Counted from the first letter of the stretch, positions 16,940-25,512 are shown. The stretch is DNA of 32,352 bases from an uncultured Coriobacteriaceae bacterium (GCA_900539345.1 UQBS01000033.1:1-32352); one strand, 5' to 3'. Notes: generated by a model not told the origin, from the letters alone. Numbers and translations are program-made.

Positions 16940-17656
16940 ATGAACGAGTTTCTTCTGATTGGATCTGTTGTCTTCATTTTCGGCATGGCGCTGCTCGCTT
17001 ACCGACTCTTCGGCAAAACCGGCCTGTACTGCGTCTCGGGTCTGGCCATGGTGCTTGCCAACATCGAGGCGCTCATGATGGTGCGCGCCTTTGGCATCGA
17101 GCAGCCGCTGGGCAACGTTCTTTTCGCCGTGACGTTCCTCATCACCGACATCCTGAGCGAGTGCGAAGGCAAGAAGGCCGCAAACAAGGCTGTTTTCCTG
17201 GGCCTTTTCATCTCGGTCTTCTTCCTGTGCCTCAGCCAGGCCTGGCTTCTCTACACGCCCAGCGAGTCTGACTGGGTGTCGCCGGCCATCCACACCGTCT
17301 TCTCCAACACCCCGCGCATGATGCTGGCTTCCGTGGCCGTGTATGCCATCAGCCAGCTGCTCGACGTGTGGCTCTACCACAAGCTTTGGGCCCTCACCGA
17401 GAAGCGCACCGGCAAGCGCGACAGCTTCCTGTGGCTGCGCAACAACGCCTCCACGCTCACGAGCCAGCTTGTGAACACGGCTCTCTTCACCGCGTTCGCC
17501 TTCTGGGGCACCTATGAGTTCCCCACGCTCGTGTCGATCTTCGTGTCGAGCTACCTCATCTACATCGTGACGTCGCTGCTCGACACCCCTGCTCTCTACC
17601 TGGCCCGTCGCATCAAGAAGGCTGGTAAGGCGGGTCTTGAAAAGACCGGCGAGTAA
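16940..17656 (+). CDS. Queuosine precursor transporter, YhhQ (VUT) family
   Basis: The 238-residue integral membrane protein has about six hydrophobic segments and family-like features: FAVTFLITDILSECEGKKAA in the first half, and DVWLYHKLW with LWLRNNASTLTSQLVNTALF in the second. YhhQ-family proteins import preQ0/preQ1, or queuine in some lineages. It lies 67 bp after the radical-SAM gene on the same strand, so they probably form an operon. Context favours queuine or preQ1 as substrate. The ATG follows GAAAGG with 11-nt spacing. A 9-bp hairpin (17701-17730) lies downstream. Confidence 0.88.
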   Translation: MNEFLLIGSVVFIFGMALLAYRLFGKTGLYCVSGLAMVLANIEALMMVRAFGIEQPLGNVLFAVTFLITDILSECEGKKAANKAVFLGLFISVFFLCLSQAWLLYTPSESDWVSPAIHTVFSNTPRMMLASVAVYAISQLLDVWLYHKLWALTEKRTGKRDSFLWLRNNASTLTSQLVNTALFTAFAFWGTYEFPTLVSIFVSSYLIYIVTSLLDTPALYLARRIKKAGKAGLEKTGE

Positions 17657-17700
17657 AGAAACACGCTCACGGGCATATCGGGAAGCTCCGCTGCACATTT

Positions 17701-17730
17701 GCCGCCCTCAGCGCTCAGCCCGAGGGCGGC
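17701..17730 (+). other. GC-rich hairpin downstream of the transporter gene
   Basis: GCCGCCCTC and GAGGGCGGC form a perfect 9-bp stem about 45 bp after the stop. No U-run follows, so it is at best an imperfect terminator. Confidence 0.4.
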
Positions 17731-17805
17731 GCAAGCAACCACTCGGCTGCGCACCAAGAGGTCATAGGCACGCTAGGTGTCGGCGTCTATGCGCCAAAAC
17801 TAAAA

Positions 17806-17849
17806 GAAGCCCCTGCTGCGACCCGCAAAGGGTCTACAGCAGGGGCTTC
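17806..17849 (-). terminator. Rho-independent terminator of the S41-like gene
   Basis: GAAGCCCCTGCTG and CAGCAGGGGCTTC form a perfect 13-bp stem, with GACCC/GGGTC nested inside. On the minus strand the hairpin is followed by TTTTAGTTTT, the expected U-tract. It may also stop transcripts from the convergent transporter gene. Confidence 0.85.
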
Positions 17850-17898
17850 CCTGTCTTACCAAAGCAAACGCGCCATCCAAACACGGCGCACGGGTACT

Positions 17899-19266
17899 TT
17901 ACAGCTCGAGCGCCTCGCGAAGAATGAGGTCTTCTTCAAGCTCGGCTTCGGTCCAGGGCACATACACGTCGGCATCCACACCGCGGCCATTGATACCGCG
18001 GCCATCATGGGCCTGGGGCGTCTGGGCCATGGGGTAGATAAAGAGCATGTCATCGTCGAAGTTGACGGTGAAGAGCTGCTGGAAATCGCTCGCTCCCCTG
18101 CTGGACCTGCCAACAATCGTGGCCTTCTCCTGACGCTGCAGCGCCTGAAGCAGCGTCTCAGCCTCACCGGCGCAACCGTCGTCGCACAGCACGACAACGC
18201 GGCGGGGACCCTCGTCGGGCTCAACGGGCACAAGCCATTCGTCGGGCAACAGGGCCGGCTCCCACACGAAGCCCGTCTCAGCAAGCTCTTCGATGCGGTC
18301 GACCTCAGCGCGCTCCTCTTCCTCCGACCAGCCCTCCAGGCGCGACTGCTCCTCGACACTGGCTACCATGCGGTCACAGTTGCCCTTCGAGTACAGGCAG
18401 AACAGACCCATGTCACCCATGAAGTCGGCGAACGACTGAGGGGTGTCGATGAGGAACGGCAGAAGCGGCTCAACACCCTCGAAGGAGCCTCCCTTGCAAT
18501 GACGTAGGTCGAGCACGAGCTTGTCGGCGCGGCGCAGCAGCCCCTCGTTCTCAAAGACCACGCCGGCAACCGCATCGGCATCCTCGAGGGAGTCGATGCG
18601 CATGTACACGGTCTCGTCGTCCTTGGGTTCGCAATACAGCACCGGCTCCATCTCGGCCAAGGCGCGGGCATCCAAGGCGTTATGGTTGGGCTTGATGTCG
18701 AGGCGAGCACCGGTCGCCGCGCGTTCAATCTCGAGGGTCTTGGCGTAATGCAGGAAGAAGCCCCAGTCCTCGCGCTCGGGCGTCACGCCAAGCAGCGCGC
18801 GGCGACGTTCGTCGTTGCGATAGGCGTTGATAGGCTGACCGTCGATGGCAAGGATACGGTCGCCCTTGCAAAGGCGGTCGTCATCCCACACCTCATCGAC
18901 AAACAGGCAGTCCTGCGCAGCCCGTGCAGAAAAACCCACGTTCCAGTCGTGACGAGGGTTTGAGCCAAGCTTGATGATGCGCAAATTGGGGTCACCGGTG
19001 CACGCAAGGTAATAGCGCACCAGACGGAGAAATTCGCTGTCGCGGCGATGCGTTGCGCGCGAGCCGAGCTTGGAGACGCACGGTCTCACGTCAGGCAGCA
19101 ACGCGGCGTTTCCATCACAACCTGCGTAATCGTGCGACACGATGGACTCAATTTGGTCGAACATGTCCGAGTACGAGGTCAAATGGGATAAGCCGCTCAC
19201 GACACTCCAATCAACGTGGCCAACCTTGCCCACGCCGACAAGAATCGGCGGAATCTCGCAAGGCAT
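17899..19266 (-). CDS. S41-peptidase-like protein without catalytic Ser and Lys (pseudoprotease candidate)
   Basis: The 455-residue protein has a PDZ-like segment (KGDRILAIDGQPI, 134-146) and a C-terminal-processing-peptidase core: LVLDLRHCKGGSFEG (250-264), RRVVVLCDDGCAGEAE (355-370), TIVGRSSRGAS (383-393) and GINGRGVDADVYV. In active CtpA/Tsp proteases the nucleophile lies in a T-A-S-A-S-E motif, with the catalytic lysine 25 residues later in F-G-K-G. Here those positions are G367 and A392. The fold may thus bind peptides without cutting. No signal peptide or membrane anchor is seen, unlike most family members. An acidic insertion lies at about 303-332. The start lacks a strong ribosome-binding site, so the N terminus is uncertain. 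Confidence 0.75.
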   Translation of the reverse strand: MPCEIPPILVGVGKVGHVDWSVVSGLSHLTSYSDMFDQIESIVSHDYAGCDGNAALLPDVRPCVSKLGSRATHRRDSEFLRLVRYYLACTGDPNLRIIKLGSNPRHDWNVGFSARAAQDCLFVDEVWDDDRLCKGDRILAIDGQPINAYRNDERRRALLGVTPEREDWGFFLHYAKTLEIERAATGARLDIKPNHNALDARALAEMEPVLYCEPKDDETVYMRIDSLEDADAVAGVVFENEGLLRRADKLVLDLRHCKGGSFEGVEPLLPFLIDTPQSFADFMGDMGLFCLYSKGNCDRMVASVEEQSRLEGWSEEEERAEVDRIEELAETGFVWEPALLPDEWLVPVEPDEGPRRVVVLCDDGCAGEAETLLQALQRQEKATIVGRSSRGASDFQQLFTVNFDDDMLFIYPMAQTPQAHDGRGINGRGVDADVYVPWTEAELEEDLILREALEL

Positions 19267-19288
19267 CCGTCCATCGGGACAGACCGGG

Positions 19289-19294
19289 CTATTG
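19289..19294 (-). promoter_or_regulatory. Putative -10 box of the S41-like gene
   Basis: On the minus strand TACAAT lies about 22 nt before the start codon. The -35 is poor. If used, the mRNA leader would be very short. Confidence 0.3.
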
Positions 19295-19432
19295 TACCTC
19301 TCCGCATGTCTGATTCATCCCTGGCGCATATACTGCGCAGGAACACCCGAATCAAGCACGCCACATACTCCCACCAACGACCAAAAAGCGGCCGCTTGGG
19401 TTTTCCATCACATTAAATGCTAGTTTATCCAT

Positions 19433-19470
19433 AGGTTTTTAAACCTTTTTTCCCAGATGAGCGGTATAGT
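19433..19470 (+). promoter_or_regulatory. Putative putP promoter with overlapping palindrome
   Basis: TATAGT at 19465-19470 is a good -10 box. The expected -35 position overlaps the palindrome AGGTTT-TT-AAACCT (19433-19446), which is followed by a T-run. The palindrome could be an operator or, less likely, a small terminator-like hairpin. Confidence 0.4.
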
Positions 19471-19517
19471 TTGCCCACTAGTGCGTGTTTTAATCAGCTT
19501 CACCCGAAAGGCAGCTT

Positions 19518-21098
19518 ATGGAATCCGGAGATTTCCTCGTACTTTTGGCGATGATCATCTACTTCATCGTCGTGCTCACCATCGGTTTTGTGTACTCGAA
19601 GAGGGCCAACTCCTCCACGTCTGAGTACTTCCTGGGCGGCCGCCAAATCGGCCCCTGGTTCACGGCGCTGTCGGCCGAGGCCTCGGACATGAGCGGCTAC
19701 CTGCTCATGGGCCTGCCTGGCCTGGCGTACTTTGCCGGCTTCTCTGAGGCTGGCTGGACCGCCATCGGCCTGGCCATCGGCACCTGGCTCAACTGGAAGC
19801 TCGTCGCCCAGCGCCTGCGCCAGTACTCCGAGGCGACCGACTCCATCACCGTGTCGGGCTTCTACAACCGCCGTTTCAAGGACGACAAGAACGTCATCGG
19901 CACCATTGCGGCCCTCATCACGATGCTCTTCTTCTGCGTCTACGTGGGCAGCTGCTTCGTGACCGTGGGCAAGCTCTTCCACACGCTCTTCGGCGTGGAC
20001 TACGCCACCATGATGGCCCTGGGCGCCTTCATCGTCTTCCTGTACACGATGGTGGGCGGCTACCTCTCCGTGGTTGCCACCGACTTCATGCAGGGCTGCC
20101 TCATGTTCTTCGTGCTCATCATGGTGCTCGTCGGCTCCATCACCGCCGCCGGCGGCGTCGAGAACACCGCGGCGTTCCTCTCGGACATCCCCGGCTTCAT
20201 CTCTGCCACGATGGCCTCCACGCCTGTCATTGGCTCCGACGGCATGCAGGTTGTTGAGAACGGCATGCCCGTCTTCGGCGAGCCTGTCTCGTACGGCATC
20301 ATCACCATCATCTCCACGCTCTCCTGGGGTCTTGGTTACTTCGGCATGCCGCAGGTCCTTACCCGTTTCCTCTCCATCCGTTCGCATGAGGAAATTCACG
20401 CCTCGCGTGTCATCGCCGTGGTTTGGGTTGTCATCTCGCTCTTTGCCGCCATCTGCATCGGTCTCATCGGCCGTGTGGTAATTCCCACCGAGTTCGGCAC
20501 CGAGTCGAGCGCCGAGAACGTGCTCATCGTGCTTTCGCAGATGCTGCTGCCCGCCTTCATGTGCGGCCTTGCAGTGTCGGGCATCCTGGCCGCCTCGATG
20601 TCTTCGAGCTCTGCCTACCTGCTCATCGCCGGTTCCTCGGTGGCCGAGAACATCTTCCACGCCGTGTTCAAGAAGGACGCCACCGAGCGCCAGGTCATGA
20701 TCGTGGCCCGCATCACGCTCATCTGCGTGTTCCTGTTTGGCATCTGGGTGGCATGGGACGAGAACTCCTCCATCTTCCGCGTGGTGTCCTACGCCTGGGC
20801 CGGCCTGGGTGCCGCCTTCGGCCCGCTGACGCTGTTCTCGCTGTACTGGAGGCGCACCACCAAGCAGGGTGCCGTCGCCGGCATGCTCACAGGCGCCATC
20901 ACCGTGCTTGTGTGGCACAACTTCATCAAGCCCCTGGGCGGCATCTTCGGCATCTACGAGCTGCTCCCCGCCTTTGTGCTGGGCTGTCTGGCCATCTTCA
21001 TCGTCTCCAAGCTCACGCCCGAGCCCGACGCGGATATTCTTGAGGAGTTTGATCACTACCGCGACGAGCGCACTCCCAAGGCGGCCGAGCAGGCATAA
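19518..21098 (+). CDS. putP: Sodium/proline symporter (SSS family, PutP-like)
   Basis: The 526-residue membrane protein has about 13 hydrophobic segments and strong PutP features: SKRANSSTSEYFLGGRQIGPW near the N terminus, ALSAEASDMSGYLLMGLPG (sodium/proline site region), SGFYNRRF, WGLGYFGMPQVLTRF and SSSSAYLLIAGSS. It imports proline with Na+. No proline-degradation gene is adjacent, so the proline could serve as nutrient or osmolyte. The ATG follows GAAAGG with 6-nt spacing. A strong terminator follows, so it is monocistronic. Confidence 0.92.
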   Translation: MESGDFLVLLAMIIYFIVVLTIGFVYSKRANSSTSEYFLGGRQIGPWFTALSAEASDMSGYLLMGLPGLAYFAGFSEAGWTAIGLAIGTWLNWKLVAQRLRQYSEATDSITVSGFYNRRFKDDKNVIGTIAALITMLFFCVYVGSCFVTVGKLFHTLFGVDYATMMALGAFIVFLYTMVGGYLSVVATDFMQGCLMFFVLIMVLVGSITAAGGVENTAAFLSDIPGFISATMASTPVIGSDGMQVVENGMPVFGEPVSYGIITIISTLSWGLGYFGMPQVLTRFLSIRSHEEIHASRVIAVVWVVISLFAAICIGLIGRVVIPTEFGTESSAENVLIVLSQMLLPAFMCGLAVSGILAASMSSSSAYLLIAGSSVAENIFHAVFKKDATERQVMIVARITLICVFLFGIWVAWDENSSIFRVVSYAWAGLGAAFGPLTLFSLYWRRTTKQGAVAGMLTGAITVLVWHNFIKPLGGIFGIYELLPAFVLGCLAIFIVSKLTPEPDADILEEFDHYRDERTPKAAEQA

Positions 21099-21130
21099 AG
21101 CCAGCTCCGCTTCATAGCACCGCACTCTAG

Positions 21131-21176
21131 CGCGGCGGGACCCAGACGCAACCTGGGCCTCGCCGCGTTTTTTGTG
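21131..21176 (+). terminator. Rho-independent terminator of putP
   Basis: CGCGGCG... pairs with ...CGCCGCG in a 15-bp stem (one wobble, one mismatch) followed by TTTTTT, about 30 bp after the putP stop. Confidence 0.9.
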
Positions 21177-21224
21177 CTTGGAAGCTCTGATGGGCCCATG
21201 CCGGAAGTCGTGCGTCTTCGTGCA

Positions 21225-21521
21225 CTACACCCGCGGCAGGGTCTCGTACCAGGCGTCATAGGCCGCTTGCGAGATGTCGAGCTCGAGCATCTTATGATGG
21301 CTCGTCTCGCCGCGCTTGATGGAAACAGATCCCTTTGAGACACCGAGAGCCGACGCCATCAGCTTGCATACGGCCTTATTGGCCTTGCCGTTGTCGGGCG
21401 GGGCGGTCACGCGCAGGCGTACCTCGCAGGTGCCGTCATCGGCGCAGGAAACACCGACAACCTGGTCTTTGCCTGACTTGGGGGTCACGTGCACAGCACA
21501 CGTCACGCAAGCGTTGGGCAT
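21225..21521 (-). CDS. DUF167/YggU family protein
   Basis: The 98-residue protein has the family core: VHVTPKSGKDQV, EVRLRVTAPPDNGKANKAV and ALGVSKGSVSIKRGETSHHKMLEL. It is a small conserved alpha/beta protein with no established biochemical role. The ATG at 21521 is preferred because GAAAGGTG lies 7 nt upstream; an in-frame ATG at 21575 would add an unconserved extension. It is probably co-oriented with, and downstream of, the AEC transporter gene. Confidence 0.85.
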   Translation of the reverse strand: MPNACVTCAVHVTPKSGKDQVVGVSCADDGTCEVRLRVTAPPDNGKANKAVCKLMASALGVSKGSVSIKRGETSHHKMLELDISQAAYDAWYETLPRV

Positions 21522-21608
21522 GGTCGGGCACCTTTCAGTCGTGGGCGACAACACTACGGAGTCGTGCAGCAACATGGCGCAGTGCGCCCGTTCCCTTGCG
21601 TCATCTCG

Positions 21609-22532
21609 CTAGAGCTGGTAGAGGAACACCATGAGGGGCATGGTTACGATGCAGCACAGGATGGTGACAACGTTGATTGCACTGGCATACGACGCGTTGC
21701 GATTATATATCTGCGCCATCTGATTGATGGTGGAAGCCGAAGGGGCACTTGCGGCGAGCAGCGTGATGAGCAGGACGTTCACCCCGTTGGGTGCAAGGCT
21801 CGCCAACGGCGTGAACTTGAGAATCGCAAGGCCGATGAGGGGAAGCACTATCAGGCGCATGATTGCCGTAAACGGAAGGCGCTTGAACGAGAGCAGTTCT
21901 CGGAAGTTGACACCCGCCATGATCATACCCGTCACAATCATAGCCGACGGGCCGATCATCGAGCCCACCGAACTCATGGCCAGCTGCACAGGCTCCGGCA
22001 GACGCAGGCCGGTGATGAACAGCAGCAGGCCGATGTAGACCGAGACCATGTTGACGCCCAGCAGCACCTGGCGCCAGTCGATGCCGCGAACGCCGCGCAT
22101 GAGCGACTTGCCGTGCGACCACAGCAAAATGGTCTGAACCACCAGGTAGGCAGTGCAGTAGATGACCATGTCCTGCCCCATGATCATCACAACAAGCGGA
22201 ATGATCAGGTTGCCGCAGTTGGAATAGGTAAGCGAGGCCTGCTCCACCTCGTCGAGCTTGAGCGGCTTTTTGAACACTGTGGTAAGAACGAGAAACAAGC
22301 CCTGCGTAGCCACCGCACCAATGATGGCGACGAGAAAGCCCAATCGCACCTCTTGGGTCATGTCCACCTGGAACGACGAAATGATCATGCAAGGGTTGAT
22401 GACGTAGAGGTTGAGCATGGAGATGGCGCGGCTGTCCTGTGGCTTCACAAAACCCGCTTTGACCAGGGCAAACCCCATCGCCATCATTACGAACAAAGAC
22501 AGTATCTTCTCAGCAAGAATCAGACTCAGCAT
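21609..22532 (-). CDS. AEC (auxin efflux carrier) family transporter
   Basis: The 307-residue protein has about ten hydrophobic segments in two similar halves, with family-like patterns FVMMAMGFALVKAGF near the N terminus, NLYVINPCMIISSF, YSNCGNLIIPLVV, and LLAASAPSASTINQMA near the C terminus. AEC transporters of bacteria usually move organic acids such as malate; the substrate here is unknown. I use ATG 22532. A GTG at 22544 is also plausible because AAAGGA lies 4 nt before it. The longer reading to 22628 starts with a non-membrane segment and is not supported. It is divergent from htpG. Confidence 0.85.
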   Translation of the reverse strand: MLSLILAEKILSLFVMMAMGFALVKAGFVKPQDSRAISMLNLYVINPCMIISSFQVDMTQEVRLGFLVAIIGAVATQGLFLVLTTVFKKPLKLDEVEQASLTYSNCGNLIIPLVVMIMGQDMVIYCTAYLVVQTILLWSHGKSLMRGVRGIDWRQVLLGVNMVSVYIGLLLFITGLRLPEPVQLAMSSVGSMIGPSAMIVTGMIMAGVNFRELLSFKRLPFTAIMRLIVLPLIGLAILKFTPLASLAPNGVNVLLITLLAASAPSASTINQMAQIYNRNASYASAINVVTILCCIVTMPLMVFLYQL

Positions 22533-22645
22533 GACACAGTGCACCCGTTCCTTTGTGTCAGCGCGGAAATGGATGGAGGCATGGTAGCGCTTTGACGTTG
22601 CAGTGGTTAGCAGGCTTGCACTCATCACAAGACCTAAGCGCGTTA

Positions 22646-22674
22646 TTGTGAGATTTTCTTACATTGCATGTACA
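22646..22674 (+). promoter_or_regulatory. Weak candidate promoter for htpG
   Basis: TTGTGA (22646-22651) and TGTACA (22669-22674) are separated by 17 bp, about 80 bp before the htpG start. The match is poor. No CIRCE or HAIR heat-shock operator is visible. Confidence 0.25.
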
Positions 22675-22752
22675 GAGAATCTGATTGGGGGTACAACACG
22701 GTGCATGCAAAAACGCGCACGCACGCATCGCCCCAGAAAGGAAGCCTTACCA

Positions 22753-24723
22753 ATGAAGGAATTCAAGACTGAGAGCAAGAAGCTCCTCGACCTCATGATC
22801 AACTCGATTTACACCAACCGCGAGATTTTCCTGCGCGAGCTCATCTCCAACGCCTCCGACGCCGTGGACAAGCTCGTCTTCAAGAGCCTCACTGATACAA
22901 ACGTGCAGGTAGACCGCTCTGAGCTGGGCGTGCAGGTCTCCTTTGACAAGGACGCGCGCACCATCAGCGTGCGCGACAACGGCATCGGCATGACGGCCGA
23001 AGAGCTCGACGCCAACCTGGGCACCATCGCGCACTCCGGCTCGGAGGCCTTCAAGACCGACAACGCCGAGGCCCAGGGCACCGACGTCGACATCATCGGC
23101 CAGTTTGGCGTGGGCTTCTACTCCTCATTCATGGTTGCCTCCAAGGTGCGCGTGGTGAGCCGCGCCTTCGGCTCCGACGAGGTCAACGCATGGGAGTGCG
23201 ACGGCCTGGACGGCTACACCATCGAACCTGCAACGCCCGAAGAGGCCGCGCTCGTGGGCGACCACGGCACCTGCATCACGCTCTACCTGCGCGAAAGCAC
23301 CGAGGACGAGAACACCGACGAGCTGCTCAGCGAGTGGCGCCTGAAGGAGCTCATCCGCAAGTACTCCAACTACGTGCGCTACCCCGTGCGCATGGAGGTC
23401 ACGAAGCGCCGCCAGCTGCCCAAGCCCGAAGACGCGCCCGAGGACTACAAGCCCGAGTGGGAGAGCTACACCGAGCTCGAGACCATCAACTCAATCAAGC
23501 CCATCTGGAAGAAGGCCAAGTCGGAGGTCTCGCAGGAGGACTACGACGAGTTCTACAAGGCGACTTTCCACGACTACGCGGCACCGGCGCGCACCATCAG
23601 CTTCCACGCCGAAGGCCGCATCAGCTACGACGGCCTGCTCTTCATCCCCTCGAAGGCCCCGTTCGACCTGTACAGCGCCGACTACGAGAAGGGCATCGCG
23701 CTGTACTCCTCCAACGTGCTCATTCAGGAGAAGTGCGCCGACCTCGTACCCGACTACTTCAACTTCGTGCGCGGCGTGGTGGACTCCCCCGACATCTCGC
23801 TCAACATCTCGCGCGAGACACTACAGCAGAACTCCCAGCTCAAGGCCATCGCCAAGCACGTTGAGCGCCAGGTGAAGACCGAGCTTGGCAAGATGCTCGC
23901 CGAAGACCGCGAGGGCTACGAGAAGTTCTTCGAGAACTTTGGCCGCGGGCTGAAGTTCGGCATCTACGCAAGCTACGGCATGAAGGCTGTGGAGCTGGGC
24001 GACCTCATGCTCTTCTGGAGCGCCCGCGAGAACAAGATGGTCACCTTCCGCGAGTATGTGGACGGCATGGCCGAGGGCCAGGACAAGATCTACTACGCCG
24101 CCGGTGACTCGCGCGAGCGCCTCGAGAAGCTGCCGATGGTGAAGGCGGCGCTGGCGCGCGGCTTCGACGTGCTGCTGTGCACGCAGGACGTCGACGAGTT
24201 CATGCTGCAGGCGATGCACGCCTACCATGTGCCGGAGGTCCTTGCCACCGACGATACCGAGGGCAAGGAGGCCCGCGACATCGAGCTCGCCAACGTGGCC
24301 AGCGCCGACCTCAACCTGGCAACCGATGAGGAGAAGCAGGCCGCCGAGAAGGCCAGCGGCGACAACGAAGCCCTGCTGAGCGCCATGAAGGAGGCCCTGG
24401 GCGACAAGGTGAGCTCCGTGAAGGTGAGCGCCGGCCTGGGCGACTCCCCTGCCGTGCTGACCAGCGAAGGCCAGGTATCGCTCGAAATGGAGCGCATCAT
24501 GTCCATGATGCCCGAATCCGCCATGGCGCCCAAGGCCCAGCGCGTGCTTGAGCTCAACGCCCAGCACCCCGTGTTTGCCAAGTTGTGCGCCGCCCAGCAG
24601 TCCGGCGAGGGCGAGAAGGTCGCGCTGTACGCGAAGCTTCTGCTCGACCAGGCCTTGCTTGTGAGCGGCATGCCCGTGGACGATCCCGTGGCGTTCGCGG
24701 AGAACGTGTGCGCGCTGATGTAG
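22753..24723 (+). CDS. htpG: Molecular chaperone HtpG (Hsp90 family)
   Basis: The 656-residue protein is a bacterial Hsp90, an ATP-dependent homodimeric cytosolic chaperone. The N-terminal ATP site is intact: REIFLRELISNASDA (E29, N33), DNGIGMT and GQFGVGFYSSFMV. The middle domain holds SRETLQQN with the conserved arginine that contacts ATP. The C-terminal dimerisation domain follows a short acidic linker rich in Glu/Ala. The ATG at 22753 has AAAGGAAG about 9 nt upstream; a longer reading from 22603 is rejected. It appears monocistronic. Confidence 0.96.
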   Translation: MKEFKTESKKLLDLMINSIYTNREIFLRELISNASDAVDKLVFKSLTDTNVQVDRSELGVQVSFDKDARTISVRDNGIGMTAEELDANLGTIAHSGSEAFKTDNAEAQGTDVDIIGQFGVGFYSSFMVASKVRVVSRAFGSDEVNAWECDGLDGYTIEPATPEEAALVGDHGTCITLYLRESTEDENTDELLSEWRLKELIRKYSNYVRYPVRMEVTKRRQLPKPEDAPEDYKPEWESYTELETINSIKPIWKKAKSEVSQEDYDEFYKATFHDYAAPARTISFHAEGRISYDGLLFIPSKAPFDLYSADYEKGIALYSSNVLIQEKCADLVPDYFNFVRGVVDSPDISLNISRETLQQNSQLKAIAKHVERQVKTELGKMLAEDREGYEKFFENFGRGLKFGIYASYGMKAVELGDLMLFWSARENKMVTFREYVDGMAEGQDKIYYAAGDSRERLEKLPMVKAALARGFDVLLCTQDVDEFMLQAMHAYHVPEVLATDDTEGKEARDIELANVASADLNLATDEEKQAAEKASGDNEALLSAMKEALGDKVSSVKVSAGLGDSPAVLTSEGQVSLEMERIMSMMPESAMAPKAQRVLELNAQHPVFAKLCAAQQSGEGEKVALYAKLLLDQALLVSGMPVDDPVAFAENVCALM

Positions 24724-24754
24724 GACGCTGCGAATAGAGATGGCTTCTTGGGGA

Positions 24755-24813
24755 CCCTCCCTTTCTTCTTGTGGCACTGGCTTCGCGAAGATGCCTCAAG
24801 AAGAAAGGGAGGG
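24755..24813. terminator. Long perfect hairpin between htpG and niaR
   Basis: A 17-bp perfect inverted repeat (24755-24771 and 24797-24813) encloses GGCA/TGCC and the palindrome CTTCGCGAAG, giving a nearly fully paired stem-loop. It begins 31 bp after the htpG stop between convergent genes. There is no T-run, so it may stop RNA polymerase from both sides, block readthrough, or be a repeat element. Confidence 0.6.
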
Positions 24814-24930
24814 CCCTCGCATGTCTGTTCGGCAGGCGGTTTAGGGCAGAGTGGAATCGCGGGGTTTTGGGGAGTCGCTTGTCCCGAGAGAAAAGGCGGG
24901 GCCTACGCTTGTCTGGTCGGCAGACGGTGG
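24800..24930. repeat. Imperfect direct repeat, 88-bp offset
   Basis: About 42 bp near 24800-24841 recur near 24888-24929 with roughly 80% identity by eye, including GTCTG-N-TCGGCAG-N-CGGT in both. The first copy overlaps the 3' arm of the long hairpin. Confidence 0.6.
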
Positions 24931-24951
24931 GGGCGTGATTGATGGGCGGGG

Positions 24952-25512
24952 TTAGCTCTCGGGGAGTTCTTCGCGCTCGAAGGCGGTGAGGGGGGCGAGG
25001 AAGCCGAGGGTGGAGAGGGCGGTTTCTACCTCGTCGAGGACTTCGGGAGTATCGGCGCTCACCAGGTGAAAGTGGTAGCCATCAGTGAGGGCCATGAGCG
25101 GCGAGGAGATGCCTTGGGCGAGGTCCGACAGGAAGTGCTGAACGTCGCGGCGAGACTTGATGTTGAGCGGGGCGCTCAGGCGGCCGTACGTGCGATGGTT
25201 GACCATCACGTTCTCGACCGTGGCACCCAGGTCAACGATGGCGTCAAGCTCGTCGGCGACCTGCTCGGAGGTATGGCGAACTTTGAAAAGACGGCTGGGG
25301 CGCCGGGCGAGTGTAGCCGAGGTGGCCTCAGCGAGCACGTATCCTCTGTTGGTGGAAGTGATCTCGGCACCCGAGGTGCGCAGCAGGGCGATGTCTTGCA
25401 CGATGACCTGACGGCTCACGCCAAAACGACCGGCCAACGCCGCACCGCTCAATGGTGTTTTGGCTTCGCGAAGCGCCGCAAGCAGGGCTTCTCTTCTCTG
25501 CACGCCTTCCAT
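24952..25512 (-). CDS. niaR: Niacin-responsive transcriptional repressor (NiaR-like; HTH_11 + 3H domain)
   Basis: The 186-residue protein has an N-terminal helix-turn-helix (about 5-55, LSGAALAGRFGVSRQVIVQDIALLR) and a C-terminal 3H domain containing the histidines that give it its name (H80 in KVRHTSEQ, H106 in VNHRTYG, H147/H149 in GYHFHL). NiaR binds nicotinic acid through a metal site and represses niacin uptake or NAD synthesis genes. None of those genes is in the window, so its targets lie elsewhere. It is convergent with htpG. The ATG has only a weak ribosome-binding site. Confidence 0.85.
   Translation of the reverse strand: MEGVQRREALLAALREAKTPLSGAALAGRFGVSRQVIVQDIALLRTSGAEITSTNRGYVLAEATSATLARRPSRLFKVRHTSEQVADELDAIVDLGATVENVMVNHRTYGRLSAPLNIKSRRDVQHFLSDLAQGISSPLMALTDGYHFHLVSADTPEVLDEVETALSTLGFLAPLTAFEREELPES

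Noticed and set aside
19500..21125. Long antisense open frame over putP
   Set aside because: Its His/Asp/Glu/Gly-rich composition is an artefact of codon bias on the opposite strand; PutP is unambiguous.
22533..22752. CIRCE or HspR operator before htpG
   Set aside because: No TTAGCACTC-N9-GAGTGCTAA or CTTGAGT-N7-ACTCAAG pattern is visible.
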